Shown here one piece after another: positions 1 to 11,612 of a DNA stretch of 64,000 nucleotides. The stretch comes from Echria macrotheca. Taxonomy: Eukaryota > Ascomycota > Sordariomycetes > Sordariales > Schizotheciaceae. The stretch is from assembly GCA_030411725.1 (NCBI GenBank), contig MU839854.1, forward strand, positions 1,670 through 65,669, in the 5' to 3' direction. Below the pieces are notes generated by a model, which was not told the DNA's origin, searched no databases, and saw only the letters and a list, made by a program, of their open reading frames with translations. The position numbers and the translations under genes are program-made. Within the stretch, counting starts at the first letter, position 1; the number at the start of each line of letters is the position of its first letter.

Positions 1-39
1 CGGCGCCGGGGGCCGGGGGGCCCCCCCCCCCCCGCGCCG

Positions 40-98
<59 letters not shown>
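1..98. repeat. Poly-C/GC homopolymer tract at window edge
   Basis: The first ~98 bases are almost only C with a few G. Such a run at the very start of a window, directly followed by ordinary sequence, is more likely a contig-edge or gap-border artefact than biology, although a genuine C-tract cannot be excluded. Confidence 0.7.
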
Positions 99-100
<2 letters not shown>

Positions 101-3100
101 CGCTTGTCATTTGGAGCCTTATCACCGCCCCCATCCCCTTGAAATCTTGCTCCTTCAAGATTCAGGCAATAGTTAATAGTACGGTGTTGTGCTTACCCTC
201 GACCCTACTACTACTGTATCCTTGATTCACCATCCCTTTTGTACAAAGATGCTTTTTCCTTATCTTGCGTAAGATATGTTTATTTTTTTGTACCGTTTTA
301 CGATTCCCTTTAACTTTTACTTTCATGCCGACGTTGGTTGAATGTCAGAAAACCGGATCTTTTGGTTTTGGTTAGATGACAAGTAAAGAACATCAAGTTT
401 TAAACTCCGCTTGGCCCCTGTGTCCTAGGCGAGCATATAACCCAAGCTTAGGGTTGTAAATGAACAAGGAATGTCCTATGCCCAAATTCGTCGCGTAAAA
501 CCAGTTTGTTTCAGCGGCTATCTCGTTCAGCTAGCTACACTCGATTGTGCGGTCTCTACCGTATATATAACCTAGACCGGGAAATGTCGGGGAAGCTGTT
601 GAAATGTTGGGGAATGTTCCTCATGACCTCTGCGTCATGGTAAGACGTATGAGGAGGCTGGGAAAAGTTGCTTGGAAAAGCTCAAGACTATATATGGCAC
701 TCGTTTAGTGTATCGCGTGTTAGATTCTGGCCGCCACAAACCGCGCTTGGAGAGGCTACAAAACGAGGAGCCTGAGAAAAAGGGCAACAAAGGCTGGAAG
801 TAGGAGCTTAGATAAGAAGAGACAGTGCATCTTGTTGTGCAACTGAAAAGCTATATAGGTAGCTAGCAAACTATGGGTCTAATGTACACGCAGGAATTGA
901 ATGCGCCGCCTTCCGCATAGCCATTAGAAAAGTGTACATAAATTCCTGTCAACTACAACTCAATGATCAAGAGAATCCAGAACCAGACTATCCAAATAGC
1001 TCTGACGCTGGCCAACGCTTGCGGTCGTGTACGCCGATTTTTGCAGCTCCACAACCCAGTTCTAGAAATATCTGAGGGTTAGGCCCAGCTAGGAGGAACC
1101 TATGTCAAATGCCGGCCAAGAAATAAATCCAAGCAAATAAAGAACGCACTTCCAGCAGAGGGTCCACCTGATCTCGCAATGTCGCCACCAAGGACAACCC
1201 CAAAGCCCATCTAGACTGAATTCACCTGTGCAAGCAAAATGCCACCGCTGCCATCATAACCCACCCTCGTCGTGAACTTCATCCTCAAACAAAACTCGTA
1301 CATGAAATTCTTCTTCTCTGACTCCCGTTACACCAAAACACACGGCCACGGAACAACGCACGTCATTGGCGCCAACGGCCACGACAGCATCCGCCTCGAT
1401 AAATCCTCCTCTTTCGGCATCCGCCTCCTCACCACGAAATGCGCACGCAGCTGGCACGAGGTCATCCAGACCCCCCGCTACAGATTGTTCTTGCCACGAG
1501 TAGCACAATTTAGAGAGTGTGAATCCGATGGGGGTATGGGGCGGATGAGTAGGTCCGGGAGACGCAGTTGCCAGTGAACAGAACGACGATAGGGAGAAAT
1601 CGCACAGTAGTGCGGCTGCGCGAGGTGGGAGGTAACGCACGTCTTCGCGGCATTTTGATGACAATAATGGAGGATGGGAGCAAAATATCGCCATACCTTT
1701 GTACCTAGGAACCTGTGTGAGACCCTAAGCTGTGATGTTTTAACATCTCTGGTAAGTTGAAGTCAATTTGCGGCGCTTCCCGCCAGTTTATGTTCATTTC
1801 TCGAGGAGTGTTTCTTGCAATAATCGACCTTTGATTAAACGTAAGCAGCACCAAACGGACTTAGGTGTTGCCATTTAGTATCGATACGGTACCTCTGAGC
1901 CGTACAAGGATCAGATGTCGTTTGATACACCACGTCTTGGCCCAGAAGTGTAACATTCCTTTCGACCTGTATTCAGCTGTTAATGCACGGCAGATACGGC
2001 TAGAAGAGTTCAGAAATGGGTGCCAGAGCGTGTTTGCCTTAGCACTATTGAATGGCCTGAAGATGACACTGAGATGGGCCGGGATATTTGCCGCTTCCTC
2101 ACACTTCCCCTTGTTGACAGATATTTACCGTTCAAAAGAAAGCTGACAACTCGAACCACCTCAGCCAAAAGGTCTAAATGGAGGAAACGCAGTTTGCCTT
2201 GATGTCTTTTTAGGATCCTGGGGGTGATCAGGGCTATGAGGAGAGGGGAGCCCGCAAGACCAAGGCCCCCTTCATACCATTAGTTAAGCGCCTAACTTGT
2301 TTCATACCCCATCGCCAGCTTCCCACCCCCCCTCTCCAGGCCCAATTCTAGACAACACTTATTCTCGAGATCAGGTAGTCGCCAAACTCTGCAAATACGT
2401 CGCGAATTATCCTATCATCAGACGGTTATACGTTATTGACTTGCCTCCCATACTGCTGTTCCAAAATCGCAGAAGCTAATAACAAAACTTTTTACAGTAC
2501 GTAATCTAGATCAAATCTAGCTCACAAAGGACTTTTTGGCTTCAAGTAAGGCCAGGAAGCGCCCCAAAGCCTTAGCATAGGATCGCGCTGACTCGCCGAA
2601 CGAAGCGACCTGCCAGGCGTCTAGTATAACTGAAGGCTGTGGCCATCTAAGTCCCTTAAATATAACCTTGATGTAACCCAATACTTGGGTCGATCCTATA
2701 CTTTCCCGGTCGACAGGACCTGTTATCGCCAGCCAGAAGTTCAGAACCGCCATCCAACCGAGTGGCTTGGTCGACTAATATCTTGCCGGGATTCAGATCT
2801 GCATAAGTAAGAACGATATTGGGTCCGCGGCAGGCGGGCTCGTCGGAGAATTGCAGGATCTAGCTGAACCCTACCTCGTCGGCAGAAGGCCCGATAGGTT
2901 GAGCCTCACGGATGCGTAGGTCTCTGCACCCCTCCCCAAGCATATTACTTATAAGGTTGTCTAGGCTAAGCAAGGAAGAACGCTGTATTTCTCTAGGCTA
3001 GCTCACGTAATCGTTTACCAACGTTACTATTTCGTTACAGTCGCTCTCTGGCGGCACGTGAAGACAGTTAAATAAGTAGCGGCCGCCCATGAACTCCTGT

Positions 3101-4936
3101 CAGAAGAGAGGCTGCGAGATTGAATCCGGTTTGGTGCATTGTTATAAACACCACGTCCAATGGTAATGGTGTTAGAATAAATGTGTTCTAGCGAATTCTT
3201 CATAGTGCGTTGAACTCATTGCGCAGCCCGGATTCTTCATGGCACTTCAGTAGAGGCCAAAGGGCAGTCTTTGGACCACCGGGTGCTTCTGCCCGTAAAT
3301 GAACCTTCCAAGCATGTGCGGCGTCCCGTACGTTGAGAACCTAAGCACGCTAGACGCAGTGTGCCAGGCTGCAAAAGCACGGGAAAAACCTCACCCAAAA
3401 GACCACTGGTAAGGCTTCCCAGGAGCGACTTGATCGGAGTTCTCATTGCTGTTTTGACAGCCACAGTGTGTCCCTGGATCTTGGGTAAATTTGTGTGTGA
3501 AATACGGAGGAATTGGATGCTCTGGCACAATCCAGCATGCTTCCTAGGTAGGTAGGCCAGAAAGCGGGGGTCGACTTCGCAGATGCCCTGCCGTGAGTGA
3601 TCGCCCATAAAGGGCACATGCCATCAAGCTCCATAGGCCCATCCAGCCTGGTGAGGGCGTGCCCTATTTAATACTAGGTCAGATCATCAGGTCTAAATGA
3701 AAATGGCAGTCAGAGACGCTGAGCTTAACCGTGGACGGCTGTCGCCCGTCCATTGAACCTGACGAGGCCATGAGCAAACGGAGCAGCAGAACCGCAAACC
3801 AGTCAAGGGTTACTCTAAGGCAACATATGGGTGGAGTTCTTTGTGTAAGGCAACCACCAATTTCTGTAAGGAAGTCCAAAGAAGGGAACAAACATGATGT
3901 TTGTTTCGTCATGTGGCTGCCTGTCAGCTTTTGGCACTGCTGCCTTGGTGTGAAAGTGCGATCGACTGCAGGCCACAATCCAGACAGACGGGACACGGAG
4001 AATGGGTGCAATGTCGAGGCGTCACGGAAAGTGCTCGGCCGTTCCGTAATACAGGACCGGTTGCCCTCTCCTTTGGTGATAGACTGCAGCTCCACGGCAT
4101 TCAGCGGTGGCGGGACACAAGCAGTTTGGTTGATCGACTCCATAATACATGGCCAGTCGGCAACTAGCGACGGGGCCTTGCCCAGCAGCAGTGACAAGAT
4201 TGAGAACGAGAGAGGAGTATTGTTGTGTTGGGGAAGTCAACTGCCGTGACAAATAGTCTCGGCGCCTGGTGACACGCCGGGAACCTCTGGCTCGGGAATT
4301 AATGTATTGACTTCGATCTGGTTACAAGTGTAACTTCCAACTAATACGGTGTTTTGATACGATAATCGGGTCCCAACTATGAATATACGTGGGTGAACGT
4401 CCTGTATTTGTTATTATTGGTGTTTATTACGATTGGTTATATCTCCTTTTCCCTTGCCGTTCACCCACCTAACCATTATTATCAGCGATGATACCTGACC
4501 TTGTATACTACTACTACTACCCCCGATGTTGTCTTCGTACTGAAGGAGGGGTGCGCAAATACACAAGAAGTCGGGCCACGAACGTCGAGTTTGTCAACGA
4601 CGGGTTATCGAGTCCTCTACATCGAGTCTTCGAGATCATGGCCACGCAGTACAGCTCTCGGAGTCGAAACCGGGACTTTCAAAGCTGAGGTTGTCAGGGT
4701 AGTCGGGGTTGGGATAACGATCGAGGAGTTCGGGAACAGCGGGACATGCCACGGCAGACAACACTTACTGCCCCTGCCAGGCTCAGTTATCTCTACATGT
4801 AATCGACGCCACTTTTTCAGGTACATCTATTTGTCAGTCTAATCTGCCCCAACTCCACACCACTAACAACGGTGTCTGAACGATATCCGAACTCGACCCG
4901 CACATCCAGCCCCTCTTCTACGCCAGTACCCTACCG
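99..4936. other. 4.8-kb stretch without a convincing gene
   Basis: I see no coding region I can defend here. Open frames are short and overlap on both strands (at 1254-1694 and 3679-4249, for example), with no recognisable domain or splice structure. The minus-strand frame at 2517-2753 ends in a VASFGESARSYAKAL segment that resembles a VASFGAALR segment at 36.37 kb on the same strand. The two loci share 17 identical bases in this segment, so an old dispersed fragment may be present. The rest looks like decayed intergenic DNA. Confidence 0.5.
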
Positions 4937-7291
4937 TTAATTCTGCTCATTCCCGGCCTTCTTCACAAACCACTTGCTTCTCCTCCTCTGCCATTCATCC
5001 CGAGTTCTCCGAAAGTAGTCAATAGTCGCTTCGACCCGAAGACGAGCCGCCGTATCCTCTGTTAGCACCACCTTGTCCTTGCGCATCTGCTTAATCACGA
5101 CCAGGACGTCAGACCGAAGAAAGCGCGATTGTGCCCCAAACCACTTGAGGTCGTCTTCTAAAGCGATGAGAAACGACCTCAGCCTCTCTGCGTCGCTTTT
5201 GATCATCTGACACAACGCATGAAAGGACGTCACAAGATGCCAGACCTTGGTCATGAGATCCTCGCTCTTGCGATAGTCGACGAGAGCGCTCACGTCTTGG
5301 CCCTCGCCGTTGCCGAAATACTCGCGCGCAAGGGCGAGTTGCTGCTCCCCCTGATCGTGCTCAGTTGCAATCTTCCCACTGAAGAGGCAGATGTTTTCGT
5401 GTTGCTCGCGGCTCCTCCGCTCGACGCCGCCGTGTCCCAGCTGGTCAAGGAGACGACCCCGAAGAGCCACGGATATGTCCAAGTGATCTGCCATCAGGCC
5501 AGCGAGGCTCTCGAGTCTCTTGAGGCCCGTGCCGGCCCAATATTCCTGCCATCCTTTGCCGCCATTGGCAGGACGGATGATATCCTCGATGTGTGAAAAC
5601 ACCTTGGCGGCTTGTGCATCGAAGGAGAGAATGTGAACTTCCTCTTCTAGCAGCCCCAGGTGCATGCCGGCCTCGAATTCCTGTAGGAAGTTATAGAACC
5701 CCTCGAAGAGCTCTCGAGTTGGGAGAAAGTCTCTGGGCTCACGTGTCATTTGCACACGGACTTGGTCCGTCTCAAACACAGACTGGCCGTCTCGGACGAG
5801 CGCATGAGCGTCGAATCTGGCGAGATCGGTCATGATCTCGGCAATGCGCTCCGCCCCCATCCGCATATAGTCGGTATGCTCCATGACCGGACTGAGTCGC
5901 GTGTCGTTGAGTCTTGGCGGTCCCGGCGGCTCCATGCCCGGGCGGTACCAGGCAGCAAGGGCTGCGACGGCAGCACCCCCCATAGCAGATGAAACCAAGT
6001 CGGCCCACCAGTCACTTGCAACATCTCTAAGAGTTCGAAGCAATGTCATGGGAATGTAATAACCGAGAAAGCGGCCTGCGGCGTTGATCCATTCCAGTCG
6101 AAATATTGCGTCACCCCACAGCCACAAGACGGTATGGATGAGGAGTCCCAGGAGGATCAACTCCAGTAGAGTGACGATCCAAGCCCAACGCCGGCTTTGA
6201 GGTCTCAGGGCGTCGGCCGCTTCGTTCTGCAACACAAGTATTGGACCCTGGGTCGTGTCTTCTTTGCTGGTCCTCTTGCGATGTTCCTCACCAGTCGTCT
6301 TGGCTGGCATCTTCTTTTCTAGAATTCGACTACTGGCAAGTAGGCGCTGAATAGAGGGAGGATCGAGTGTTTCGTTGTCATCCCTCTCATCCACATCAAA
6401 GAAAGACCCGGTCTTTAAGATGGAATGAGCGCGACTCCTGATTTCTTTCGATCCCCGGTCCGCGTGTAAGGTCCCGCCAGGCGTCTGATTTTGTGGTGAC
6501 GAAAACGTCTTGGCCGTAGCATCCTTTTCCACTAGCCGTGCTGTAGTCTGGTCGCCCGCCGGTTGGACGGCAGCATCAGGGGAGTCGCGGGCGGCGCCGC
6601 TACTCGCCGGAGCTAATGTGGCAATGGGCATTGTAAATGAGCATTTAGGGGGAGATCTTTTGGTTGACGGCCGAGGCGGATTTGGGGGCTGTTGGTGAAT
6701 GTCGTTGGCAGGTTTGTCAACGATGGTGCTACGAGACGAAGGCAAAGGTGCGGAAGGGTTCAGAGGCGGCTGACTTCTGACCTTGGGCAAATTCTCACTC
6801 AGCCGAGCGCGCCTCGTTTTTGTCGGCGTTATTTGTTGCTCATCAGAAGTCAACTCGCTGGATTTGTCGCTATCCGCAGGCTTGACTGGAGATGAGGCGG
6901 TGAGAGCCCCAGCGGTGCGGCGGACAGGAACTGAATGATCTGTCGAGACTGGAAAGGTTTTTGAGGATGGTGAACCCCGTTTCTGCTGTGACTGCTCCGG
7001 TCGCGCAGCTATCGGCACTTTAGGTACATTCGGGGTCCCCAGGGGTGTTGAGAACGTGATGCTGGAGTCGGCGGCGGCTTCGCTCGCATCCCGTGATGCT
7101 CGAGGTTCTAGGTTTTTGCTAGATGTTCTGCTGCCTACGGCCCGCTTTCTAGTGCTGGCCTCAAGTTGCTCAAGCAGAGAAGGCAGTTGAGGCTTTTGGC
7201 GCCGGTCATGTGTTGGTGACTCCGAACTGGACTCCGTCCGGGGGGGCATTGCGGCCCTAGCCGCGGCCAGAGCATCCTCGATGTTCGACAT
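4937..7291 (-). CDS. Single-pass membrane protein with long disordered N-terminus and C-terminal helical/coiled-coil region (alternating-strand cluster, gene 1)
   Basis: The family is not recognised. The frame is uninterrupted. I place the start at 7291 (MSNIEDALAAARAAMPPR, 784 aa), because the 38 residues encoded upstream are low-information. Residues ~1-340 are Ser/Pro/Thr/charged and predicted disordered. A strong hydrophobic segment at ~369-397 (WAWIVTLLELILLGLL) looks like a transmembrane helix, and a weaker one follows at ~435-455. The remaining ~330 residues are helical and charged, ending in an Arg-rich coiled coil (RRTRDEWQRRRSKWF). The block near residue 481 (ERIAEIMTDLA) and the EYW motif near 579 resemble blocks in the membrane protein at 14340-16085, so the two are probably distant paralogues. 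It is divergent from the next gene, with a ~340-bp shared upstream region. The function is unknown and the topology is inferred. Confidence 0.85.
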   Translation of the reverse strand: MSNIEDALAAARAAMPPRTESSSESPTHDRRQKPQLPSLLEQLEASTRKRAVGSRTSSKNLEPRASRDASEAAADSSITFSTPLGTPNVPKVPIAARPEQSQQKRGSPSSKTFPVSTDHSVPVRRTAGALTASSPVKPADSDKSSELTSDEQQITPTKTRRARLSENLPKVRSQPPLNPSAPLPSSRSTIVDKPANDIHQQPPNPPRPSTKRSPPKCSFTMPIATLAPASSGAARDSPDAAVQPAGDQTTARLVEKDATAKTFSSPQNQTPGGTLHADRGSKEIRSRAHSILKTGSFFDVDERDDNETLDPPSIQRLLASSRILEKKMPAKTTGEEHRKRTSKEDTTQGPILVLQNEAADALRPQSRRWAWIVTLLELILLGLLIHTVLWLWGDAIFRLEWINAAGRFLGYYIPMTLLRTLRDVASDWWADLVSSAMGGAAVAALAAWYRPGMEPPGPPRLNDTRLSPVMEHTDYMRMGAERIAEIMTDLARFDAHALVRDGQSVFETDQVRVQMTREPRDFLPTRELFEGFYNFLQEFEAGMHLGLLEEEVHILSFDAQAAKVFSHIEDIIRPANGGKGWQEYWAGTGLKRLESLAGLMADHLDISVALRGRLLDQLGHGGVERRSREQHENICLFSGKIATEHDQGEQQLALAREYFGNGEGQDVSALVDYRKSEDLMTKVWHLVTSFHALCQMIKSDAERLRSFLIALEDDLKWFGAQSRFLRSDVLVVIKQMRKDKVVLTEDTAARLRVEATIDYFRRTRDEWQRRRSKWFVKKAGNEQN

Positions 7292-7628
7292 GCCGCCGGC
7301 GAGCCAAATCCCCTTGTGCAACGTGTCGATGGACGGTTGAAGATGGGACGTATTCAGGTTTCCCAGTTGGGTCGTAAACAGAGGGTTAGCAGCTGTGGTC
7401 AGCAAGTGGCAGAAATCAGGACTCCCCTGCCCAGCTTTGACCCTTTGTTTTGGCCTTGCTGTGCTCTTGTTGTGGCCTTGGGCATGTCACTTCCTTTCAG
7501 TCCTGATTTCTTTGCACCTGAGGTTACATATTTCCATGGCAACAAGGAACCTCAATCCAATATCATTCAGCCCAGTCCATCACACAGCCACTCTTACCCA
7601 AACAGCATCTCCCAATCTCGGAAAAGGG

Positions 7629-8442
7629 ATGACGCGCTTTATCGTGGATATTACCTGGCACAAGGTTGCCTTATTCGCACTTGCTTTGGCCGTCGCCATG
7701 GCTGCCGTTTGTGCAACTCTTCGAGATTCCCCGCCCGCGTCTGCGCCTGCAGATAGTTCCCAGTGGGTACGTCCAGAGGTTTCAGTTCTGGAGAAGCCCT
7801 CGACCACAACATCGCCAGCACCAACCTCCGGGGTTCTCCGACCACAAGACCACAAGAGCAACGGTAAGCACCCGGATCCCCTCTAACATCTTCGTCTCTG
7901 ACATCATTGTGTACGGTGAAGTCAAGCTTGAGCGAATCTGTACTCTGATGTACCAAGCATCCAAGTTTGAATGGCCAGCCCACGATAAGATAGGTGGCAA
8001 CAGTCACGGCACCGACGATGAGGCGGTGCCCTTGGTCCACGATATCCTGACCGTTCCCCTCCGATTCTCTTGGGATGATCTCAAGCCAAACGTCGGCCCA
8101 AGAACACGCCGATGGGCTCATGAGAAGATATTGACGGCATATGAGCGGCAAGCGCTCGGGCTGCTCCGCCGCAGGACGTGTGCACACTGGTCGGGGACTG
8201 ACATCCCGGGGGGTGGTTTGTTCGGACGTCCCATGGCCAAAGCGGAGGACGATGCTGAAGCACAGCTTCGCATCCTGGATGGCGCCACTTACATTTTGAC
8301 CAACCCGGAGTGGTTCGCCGTCTACGAGAAGTATGTTCTGTCGCAGATGGAGAACAAAAAGTGGTTCTCGGGCTCGTCCAGCAAAGGAGTGGTGCAAGGA
8401 GAGAAACGGGGCAGAGTTTTGGTACAGATCTGTGGCAGATGA
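7629..8442 (+). CDS. Signal-anchor membrane protein, 251 aa, one intron (cluster gene 2)
   Basis: Not recognised. I assign two exons, 7629-7863 and 7922-8442. The 58-bp intron starts GTAAGC, contains CTAAC and CTGAC branch-like sites and ends GAAG. Splicing moves phase 1 into the long downstream frame and gives 252 codons including the stop. The N-terminus carries one hydrophobic helix (residues ~13-31) with basic residues before it, so it is a signal anchor or uncleaved signal. A short Pro/Ser/Thr linker follows, then a ~170-residue charged domain. The first part of that domain (LERICTLMYQASKF) loosely resembles ERIAEIMTDLARF of the neighbouring gene and ERMVELLADFA of the last cluster gene, so it may be a short member of the same family. 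It is divergent from gene 1 and convergent with gene 3, 132 bp apart. Confidence 0.75.
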
Positions 8443-8574
8443 TGCTGCTGCTATCTTTCCACGTAGGGGCAAATGCTATTGATAAGTACTGCTGGGCTAT
8501 CCAATCATCACCGGTGTAAATACATATAGTCCAAAAAGCATGTCTCCCTCGCCATGACCCAGCGCCGTCCTGAT

Positions 8575-9920
8575 TCAGTCTTTCACCAACGAGATCAAGT
8601 CCTCGCTGAACGCTGATCTAGTCACAGCCACCTTTTTTCCAGCTGCTCCGTCGAGCTTGACCTGATTCAGCAGTTCCTCCAGCTTGTCTATCTTCCGTCT
8701 CTGCTCCTCATCATACTTTACCATGTTCTCGAAGAACTCCATCATTCCTTCCATCATGACCATGTGAGTGCCGCGGAGGTCAGACATGGTAGCTTCTATC
8801 TCGTCCGCATCCATGAGCAATGTTCTGGACCCCTCAGTCAGAACGTGAGCGCCAGCCTGGTCCGCAACATCCAGATGAATGCTGGTGGATGCGTCCGGGG
8901 AGGGGGTTGCCGGGAATTCCGGTTCTAGCATATCAGAGCCGGGAATGGACTTTCGGGGGGTCAAGATTCTCGCCGAAGGCAGGGCTAGGGCTGCGGCAGA
9001 GCGGAATGGGAGATCCCCAGAAACGCCGGCAGTCGGGGGCGACCACGCTTTGGTGCTAGGTGTGGTTGGTGGTGAGGACGAGTTTTTTCCGCGTTGCTTG
9101 GGCTGTTTCGTCGGCGAGCGTGCTCCAAGGGCCTCGCCACGTGTATTGATCTGATAGCGGCGTCGTCCGGTGGCTGCGGGCGACTGCAAGAGCGGGGCTA
9201 GGGGCGTGCCGGCTCCCCGAAGAGCCGACATGGCGGCGTTGAGATCCTTCTCGGCCCGATTCGCGATAGGCGATGACGATTTCGATCCGGCATCTAGAGC
9301 AGGTGTGCCAGCCGAGTTTCCAATCTCACCGTTGCGCGGACGCTCCCGGAGCTCCCGGATCCAGCATCCGAAGCCCTCTTCCCCGAGGACCACAGCCTCA
9401 TCCGTCCAGACAAAATTGCCGTCCTTCTCCTGCACCAAGCCGTGTCGCAGGGCAATCTTGAACAGGTTCTGCACCGCGTCGGTGAATTTGGTCTTCAGCA
9501 CGCTGCGAGTGAGGACGGCGCCTCCAATGTAGTCGAAGCCCTCATGGATGCCGCACAAGAGTCGCATATACTCGACTATGTCGGCCGAGTCCCGGTTGCG
9601 CGGGTCAGGCAGCTGGGCGTTAACCTGGGCCATTCCCACATACATCTTGGCCTTGTGGTCGTCGCAGATGTGGAGGCGCGAGACCTTGCCGGTGATGATA
9701 GCTTGGTGATGGCGCTCCATGATCTCTGCCACCAGTACGCCGCAAATGGTCTGTCGCGCCCCAAAGCCGTCAGGGCGCATTCGCCATCGGCTGAGGAAGG
9801 GATATGGTCATGAGGGCAGATATTTACCTTGTCATCATGCTGGACACCCTCGCTTCCAAGATCAGCCATTCGCGGATTGCAGGCCATGGCTTCTGCTATA
9901 GCTGGGAGAAGTTCGGACAA
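8575..9920 (-). CDS. Unknown protein, 422 aa, conserved N-terminal domain plus C-terminal coiled coil (cluster gene 3)
   Basis: Not recognised. I propose two exons: 9920-9828 (31 codons ending HDDK) and 9750-8575. The 77-bp intron starts GTAAAT, has CTGAC and ends GACAG, and it joins in phase 0. The simpler reading starts at 9780 without an intron but discards the exon. Residues ~32-175 form a compact domain (TICGVLVAEIMERHH through FGCWIRELRERP). This is followed by a ~160-residue Ser/Pro/Ala linker and a C-terminal coiled coil (EEQRRKIDKLEELLNQVKL). The start of the domain and its phase-0 intron match cluster gene 5 (TVRGIALAVL after the intron), so the two genes look paralogous. It is probably a soluble scaffold-like protein; no catalytic motif is seen. 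Confidence 0.75.
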
Positions 9921-10146
9921 GTTGAAGTGTCAAGAAACAGCCGCGGGGTGGGCCAGGGGTAAAACAAGAGTGATGAACTGCTGTCCTCCCTGAGGATAGT
10001 GGGCAAGGGTTAAGGGCGACGACCCAAGAAGAGGATGACGGATAATGACTGAGATGGGTCGAAAGCAAATGCTTTGCCTTGGTGTCGTGCAAACCAGAGC
10101 ACCAGTAAACGGATCCAGTCTGCGCTAGCGGGCGCCTGCGCTAGCA

Positions 10147-10623
10147 AGCCAGGGCAAAGGGTTGGGTTGAGTCAGCCAGAGCAAAGGGCAGGCAAACTCA
10201 TCTGAGATGACAACATGAAAGAACAGGATCTGCTCTTTAGCGCTTGATCTACTGGGACAGAGGAGCGGGAAAGCATGTTTGAAACTAATCCCAAGAAGAG
10301 CGAAGAGCAGGAAACCCAAGTCTGAGATGACGAAAGTGAAATGTTTCGTAGAGCGCATCACGAAGAACTCTGAACAGATGCTTGCCTCTTGGTGTTGACT
10401 CAATCATAGCAAAGAGAAGGTAAACCCCGTTTCAAATGACGACCAAGCAATTCGTTGCGCTTTCTGTGACTCAAAAGTGTGTTGACTCAAAACGATGCAA
10501 AGATTGAAACAAAACATATAAGACATGACAAACAGGAGCAAAGGAAGGCAAAACATGTAAGACATGTCAACATACATTGAGCCGGCGAAGAGCAAGAAAG
10601 CCATGTCTGAGATGACAAGCAAG
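10147..10623. repeat. Degenerate dispersed repeat between divergent cluster genes 3 and 4
   Basis: Five or six imperfect copies of a pattern of the type GAGCAAAGGCAGGCAAA...TCTGAGATGAC lie at about 10175, 10297, 10405, 10531 and 10583, with spacings of roughly 50-125 bp. The TCTGAGATGAC core is exact at ~10200, ~10321 and ~10605, and altered elsewhere. The tract fills most of the ~825-bp shared upstream region of the divergent genes. It is either an eroding minisatellite or a set of repeated regulatory sites; the sequence alone does not decide. Confidence 0.6.
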
Positions 10624-10745
10624 ATCAAAGCTTTCGACAACACCCGTCATAAAGACCATGAAACCTTCATGCAACCCGGAGCCTTCCTTGACCAATTGGG
10701 CCTATCACAGGTTTCCTGCCTTTATCGAAGCTGTCCTCGGCTGCC

Positions 10746-11546
10746 ATGACGACTGCGCGCATCGATCCGGTGCGGCGCGCCCGCGAGTACCTCCGATATG
10801 CCGACTTCCTCGAAGCCAAGATGCCGAAAGAGGGCACAGTGCACCACAAGAATGCCTGCCTCATGACTCTGGGCTATCACGCCATGGCTCTGGCCCTCAC
10901 AGGCGGAAAGTACAAGTTGGGGGAGTGCCACGACCTCGAGGCATGGCCGGCCAACTGGTCCAGGTTGGACAAGAGCTTCGCATCGGCCCTGACAGCGCGC
11001 CCGTGGAAGTCGCACATGGAATCATGGATCGGGGGCGACGCAGACCGCGCCATGCTCGCAAAAACACCAGGTCTGAAGTCGGCGGAGTGGGATGATGGGG
11101 ATCTGTCGTTCTTGTTGGGACCAGCCTCAAGGGGAGGCATACCCCTGTCAAGTCTCGGCCCTTCCCATGAGGTAGAATCGGTTGGTGGGCCCTTGCATGA
11201 GGTGGAATCTGTGTCGGTCCATTCTGACGCTGGCGGTGACCCCGGACCGCAAACTGGTTGCTCATCGCGCGAACACAGCCACCCTGAGGGTACAGGTCCC
11301 GAGGAAACGGTCAACGAGCAAGGGGGGGATGAGACTGAGGCGGCGACAGAAATTGGAACCGGCAACGCCATTGGCAGTGAGATCACTGAGATGGCAGGGA
11401 CGCAATTGGAAAATCAGCACGAGGTTGCCCCAAGCAGAGTCAGGGCAGCGCGGAGGCATAACCTCGCGTCCTTCACGCCCGAGTTGGTTGAGTGGTGGGA
11501 ATGGATGCATTCAAGGGGTAGGATCGATGGACGAAGGATGCCGTGA
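10746..11546 (+). CDS. Unknown protein, 266 aa (cluster gene 4)
   Basis: Not recognised. This is a single open frame starting MTTARIDPVRRAREYLRY. Residues 1-~105 form a helical, well-composed domain with aromatic and Trp residues (EAWPANW, PWKSHMESWIGG). The remaining ~160 residues are acidic, Ser/Thr/Gly-rich and probably disordered, with a near-duplicated stretch (SHEVESVGGP / LHEVESVSVH). A final basic/aromatic patch (LVEWWEWMHSRGR) closes the protein. There is no signal peptide or membrane segment. It is divergent from gene 3 across the repeat-filled spacer and convergent with gene 5, with stop codons ~66 bp apart. Confidence 0.7.
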   Translation: MTTARIDPVRRAREYLRYADFLEAKMPKEGTVHHKNACLMTLGYHAMALALTGGKYKLGECHDLEAWPANWSRLDKSFASALTARPWKSHMESWIGGDADRAMLAKTPGLKSAEWDDGDLSFLLGPASRGGIPLSSLGPSHEVESVGGPLHEVESVSVHSDAGGDPGPQTGCSSREHSHPEGTGPEETVNEQGGDETEAATEIGTGNAIGSEITEMAGTQLENQHEVAPSRVRAARRHNLASFTPELVEWWEWMHSRGRIDGRRMP

Positions 11547-11612
11547 TTGTAATGCAGGATCGAAAATGAATAGAAGCTGTGTTTGACCATCCCACCTTGT
11601 CCCTCGAGCTCG

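Noticed and set aside
1..98. Telomeric or centromeric end at the window start
   Set aside because: The sequence is a C homopolymer, not a TTAGGG-type repeat, and it ends abruptly. An edge artefact is more likely.
1254..1694. Possible gene at 1.25-1.69 kb on either strand
   Set aside because: The minus frame is dominated by E/V/A repeats typical of the reverse of Ser/Thr-rich DNA. The + frame (THVIGANGHDSIRL) looks partly protein-like, but no homologous domain or exon structure was recognised.
3679..4249. 172-codon frames on both strands over the same interval
   Set aside because: Neither has a domain, a bias in composition or splice support. Mirror-image open frames of equal length are expected by chance when stops are rare in one phase.
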